Source of the DNA: Acestrorhynchus altus
Taxonomy: Eukaryota > Chordata > Actinopteri > Characiformes > Acestrorhynchidae
Direction: 5' to 3'
Assembly (NCBI GenBank): GCA_034509495.1
Contig: CM067518.1
Coordinates: 7,914,168-7,978,167 of the forward strand
DNA length: 64,000 nt
The notes beneath the pieces are model-generated. The model saw nothing but the letters and a program-made list of their open reading frames with translations. It searched no databases and had not been told where the DNA came from. Numbering within the stretch: the first letter of the stretch is position 1; every line of letters begins with the position of its first letter. A program made the position numbers and the translations under genes. Below, piece after piece: positions 62,606 to 64,000 of the stretch.

Positions 62606-62642
<37 letters not shown>
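62606..62642. repeat. (CA)n microsatellite
   Basis: About 18 CA units after a C run. Confidence 0.95.
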
Positions 62643-62645
<3 letters not shown>

Positions 62646-63248
62646 CACTTATACCTGTGCATGAAATTCTTACTTTGTTTCTATTACAGATGTATGTTGT
62701 ACAGTCGGTCTACTCCAGTTTGTTTTACCAATCTGTAGTGACTGTCAGATCATTAAATTTGGACTGAAATTATGCTTGTAATTTGTAATCAGAATTACTT
62801 TATTATTTTTATTTTATTACTTTATTTAGTTGCATATTCTTACAGCTGCACCATCTACATAAACTATAAATCTAGAATGATAAAAATAAAAAAGTCAGTA
62901 AATAAAAATAAAAAGAATAAGCAAAAGACACCAACTCTACCAATGGTTATGATAATAAATATGAACACAGTTATTACACAAAGTTAAATGAATAAATTGC
63001 ACAAGTGAACCATAGTGGTTCGTAGTGGTCACTCATTAAGGGAGGAGTTATAGACTTTAATGGCCACAGGTAGGAATGACCTCCTGTGGTGCTCTGTTGT
63101 GCAGTTTGGTCATTCTTGCATTAGAGCCACACAAACACACAGAGCAACTGCTGAACTTGGCTCTTTGTGGGAATCAAATGTCTCCAGGATGATACGTAAA
63201 CATTTTGCAGTAATTATTAAAAATGTTATCAAAAACAACAAACACAGA

Positions 63249-63249
<1 letters not shown>

Positions 63250-63331
<82 letters not shown>

Positions 63332-63352
63332 TTGTGTGTGTGTGTGTGTGTG
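63250..63352. repeat. (GT)n tract abutting the src exon 4 acceptor
   Basis: About 50 GT units, interrupted once by ATT near 63331, followed directly by TTTTTCAG and exon 4. The usual pyrimidine tract is thus only five T residues plus C. Confidence 0.95.
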
Positions 63353-63360
63353 TTTTTCAG

Positions 63361-63459
63361 GGAAGGAGACTGGTGGCTCGCTCGTTCACTGACAACAGGA
63401 GAAAGTGGCTACATCCCAAGCAACTATGTCGCTCCCTCTGACTCAATCCAGGCTGAAGA
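63361..63459 (+). CDS. src: src exon 4: second half of the SH3 domain
   Basis: The exon starts after TTTTTCAG (63360) and is 99 nt long, ending at the donor GTAAAA (63460). It completes the Thr codon of exon 3 (or the Arg codon of N1) and encodes EGDWWLARSLTTG, ESGYIPSNYVAPSD and SIQAE. GDWW holds the Trp of the proline-peptide pocket, and PSNYV holds the Pro and Tyr of that surface. The last two bases begin the Glu codon that precedes the SH2 domain (EEWYFGK in mammals). Size and phase equal the mammalian exon. No truncation or missing key residue is seen; the following SH2 exon is outside the window. Confidence 0.97.
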
Positions 63460-64000
63460 GTAAAACATTTTCTCACATCTCTCTTCCTCCCTCTTCCTGT
63501 CATTCTTCCTTGTTTTGGTAGTTAGTATTTTCCCTCTGCCTGCTTTACTGTGTAATCTCCCAACATTTTTACCCATACCTTTCCTCTAGCCTTGCCTTGC
63601 CTCTAGACAGCATTCAGATAAATATTTTCACTTGTGCTTGTACAGGAATGCCTCCACTCTTTTTTCTAATTTCTTTGTCTTTTCTTTTATTCCCTGATTT
63701 TGACAATGTTTTGAGAATTTTCCCTAAAGACCTTAATTGCCCAATGTTTCCTGAGAGCATTAGTCTACCTGCCCACCCTTCCACTCCTGTCCCAAGCTTA
63801 AATGCCTGCTCCCAGTCTGATTTTCTGTGTCATTGCACAGATTAAATGTAGAATTAATCACAATGTGATGGTTAGCAGAGAGGCTATGAGGCTTAATGCT
63901 TACATATAAAGAAATAGTTGCTGTGGTTGAATTTTAAAAGAAAAAAAGTCAAGGAATGTGCTTTGAGTAGTTCTTTGAGTACTGCCACTTTTTTGACTAT
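63460..64000 (+). other. src: Start of the next src intron
   Basis: Runs to the window end. No exon or recognisable element is seen; the open frame at 63597-63845 has no recognisable protein. Confidence 0.8.

Larger units (their letters stand above)
60160..63360 (+). other. src: src intron between N1 and exon 4
   Basis: It contains the N1 downstream control sequence, a 34-bp minisatellite, a (CA)n tract and a (GT)n tract abutting the exon 4 acceptor. No gene seen; 61041-62600 and 62650-63240 hold only unassigned AT-rich sequence. Confidence 0.85.

Noticed and set aside
63460..63463. Stop codon right after src SIQAEE
   Set aside because: The TAA is formed by the intron donor GTAAAA; the protein continues in the SH2 exon outside the window.

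Overview
The window is vertebrate genomic DNA. Exons are short and have GT-AG boundaries, introns run to tens of kilobases, CA/GT/AAT microsatellites are dense, and there are many Tc1/mariner, non-LTR (LINE) and tRNA-derived SINE relics. The repeat types and the protein sequences point to a teleost fish. Several repeats resemble ones I remember from otophysan fishes (characins, catfishes), but that is recall, not a search.

Only two genes can be supported, both on the + strand. (1) kcng1 (Kv6.1, a silent voltage-gated K+ channel subunit): most of coding exon 1 (its 5' end lies before the window) and the whole of coding exon 2 to the stop at 11919, separated by a 10.5 kb intron. (2) src (the tyrosine kinase c-Src): a GC-rich promoter and non-coding first exon ending at the donor at 19698/19699, an intron of about 37 kb, then coding exons at 56750-56996, 57986-58085 and 63361-63459. 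Together these exons encode the myristoylated N-terminus, the unique domain and the SH3 domain. The SH2 and kinase exons lie beyond the window. Between SH3 exons 3 and 4 sits an 18-nt microexon (60142-60159) matching the neuronal N1-Src exon, with pyrimidine-rich flanks and a TGCATG motif downstream.

Layout: 1-635 kcng1 exon 1. 636-11139 kcng1 intron, holding a LINE fragment (about 1180-1615) and a Tc1-type transposon (2236-8068) split by a 4.7 kb minus-strand LINE (2762-7440). 11140-11919 kcng1 exon 2. 11836-12830 periodic degenerate tandem copies of the kcng1 3' end. 12831-19190 intergenic, with nested DNA transposons, a MITE, a SINE and microsatellites. 19190-19698 src promoter and first exon. 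19699-56740 src intron 1, with repeats, four Tc1-like copies and no further gene that I can support. 56741-63459 src coding exons. 63460-64000 start of the next src intron.

The two genes work in different pathways: Kv6.1 modifies Kv2 channels, and Src is a membrane-bound kinase. Their proximity is linkage, not an operon. I found no new multi-gene system. The most interesting points are the kcng1 tail repeats, one of which looks like a spliceable exon; the N1 microexon with its regulatory motifs; and a (GT)n tract of about 100 bp placed directly against the src exon 4 splice acceptor.
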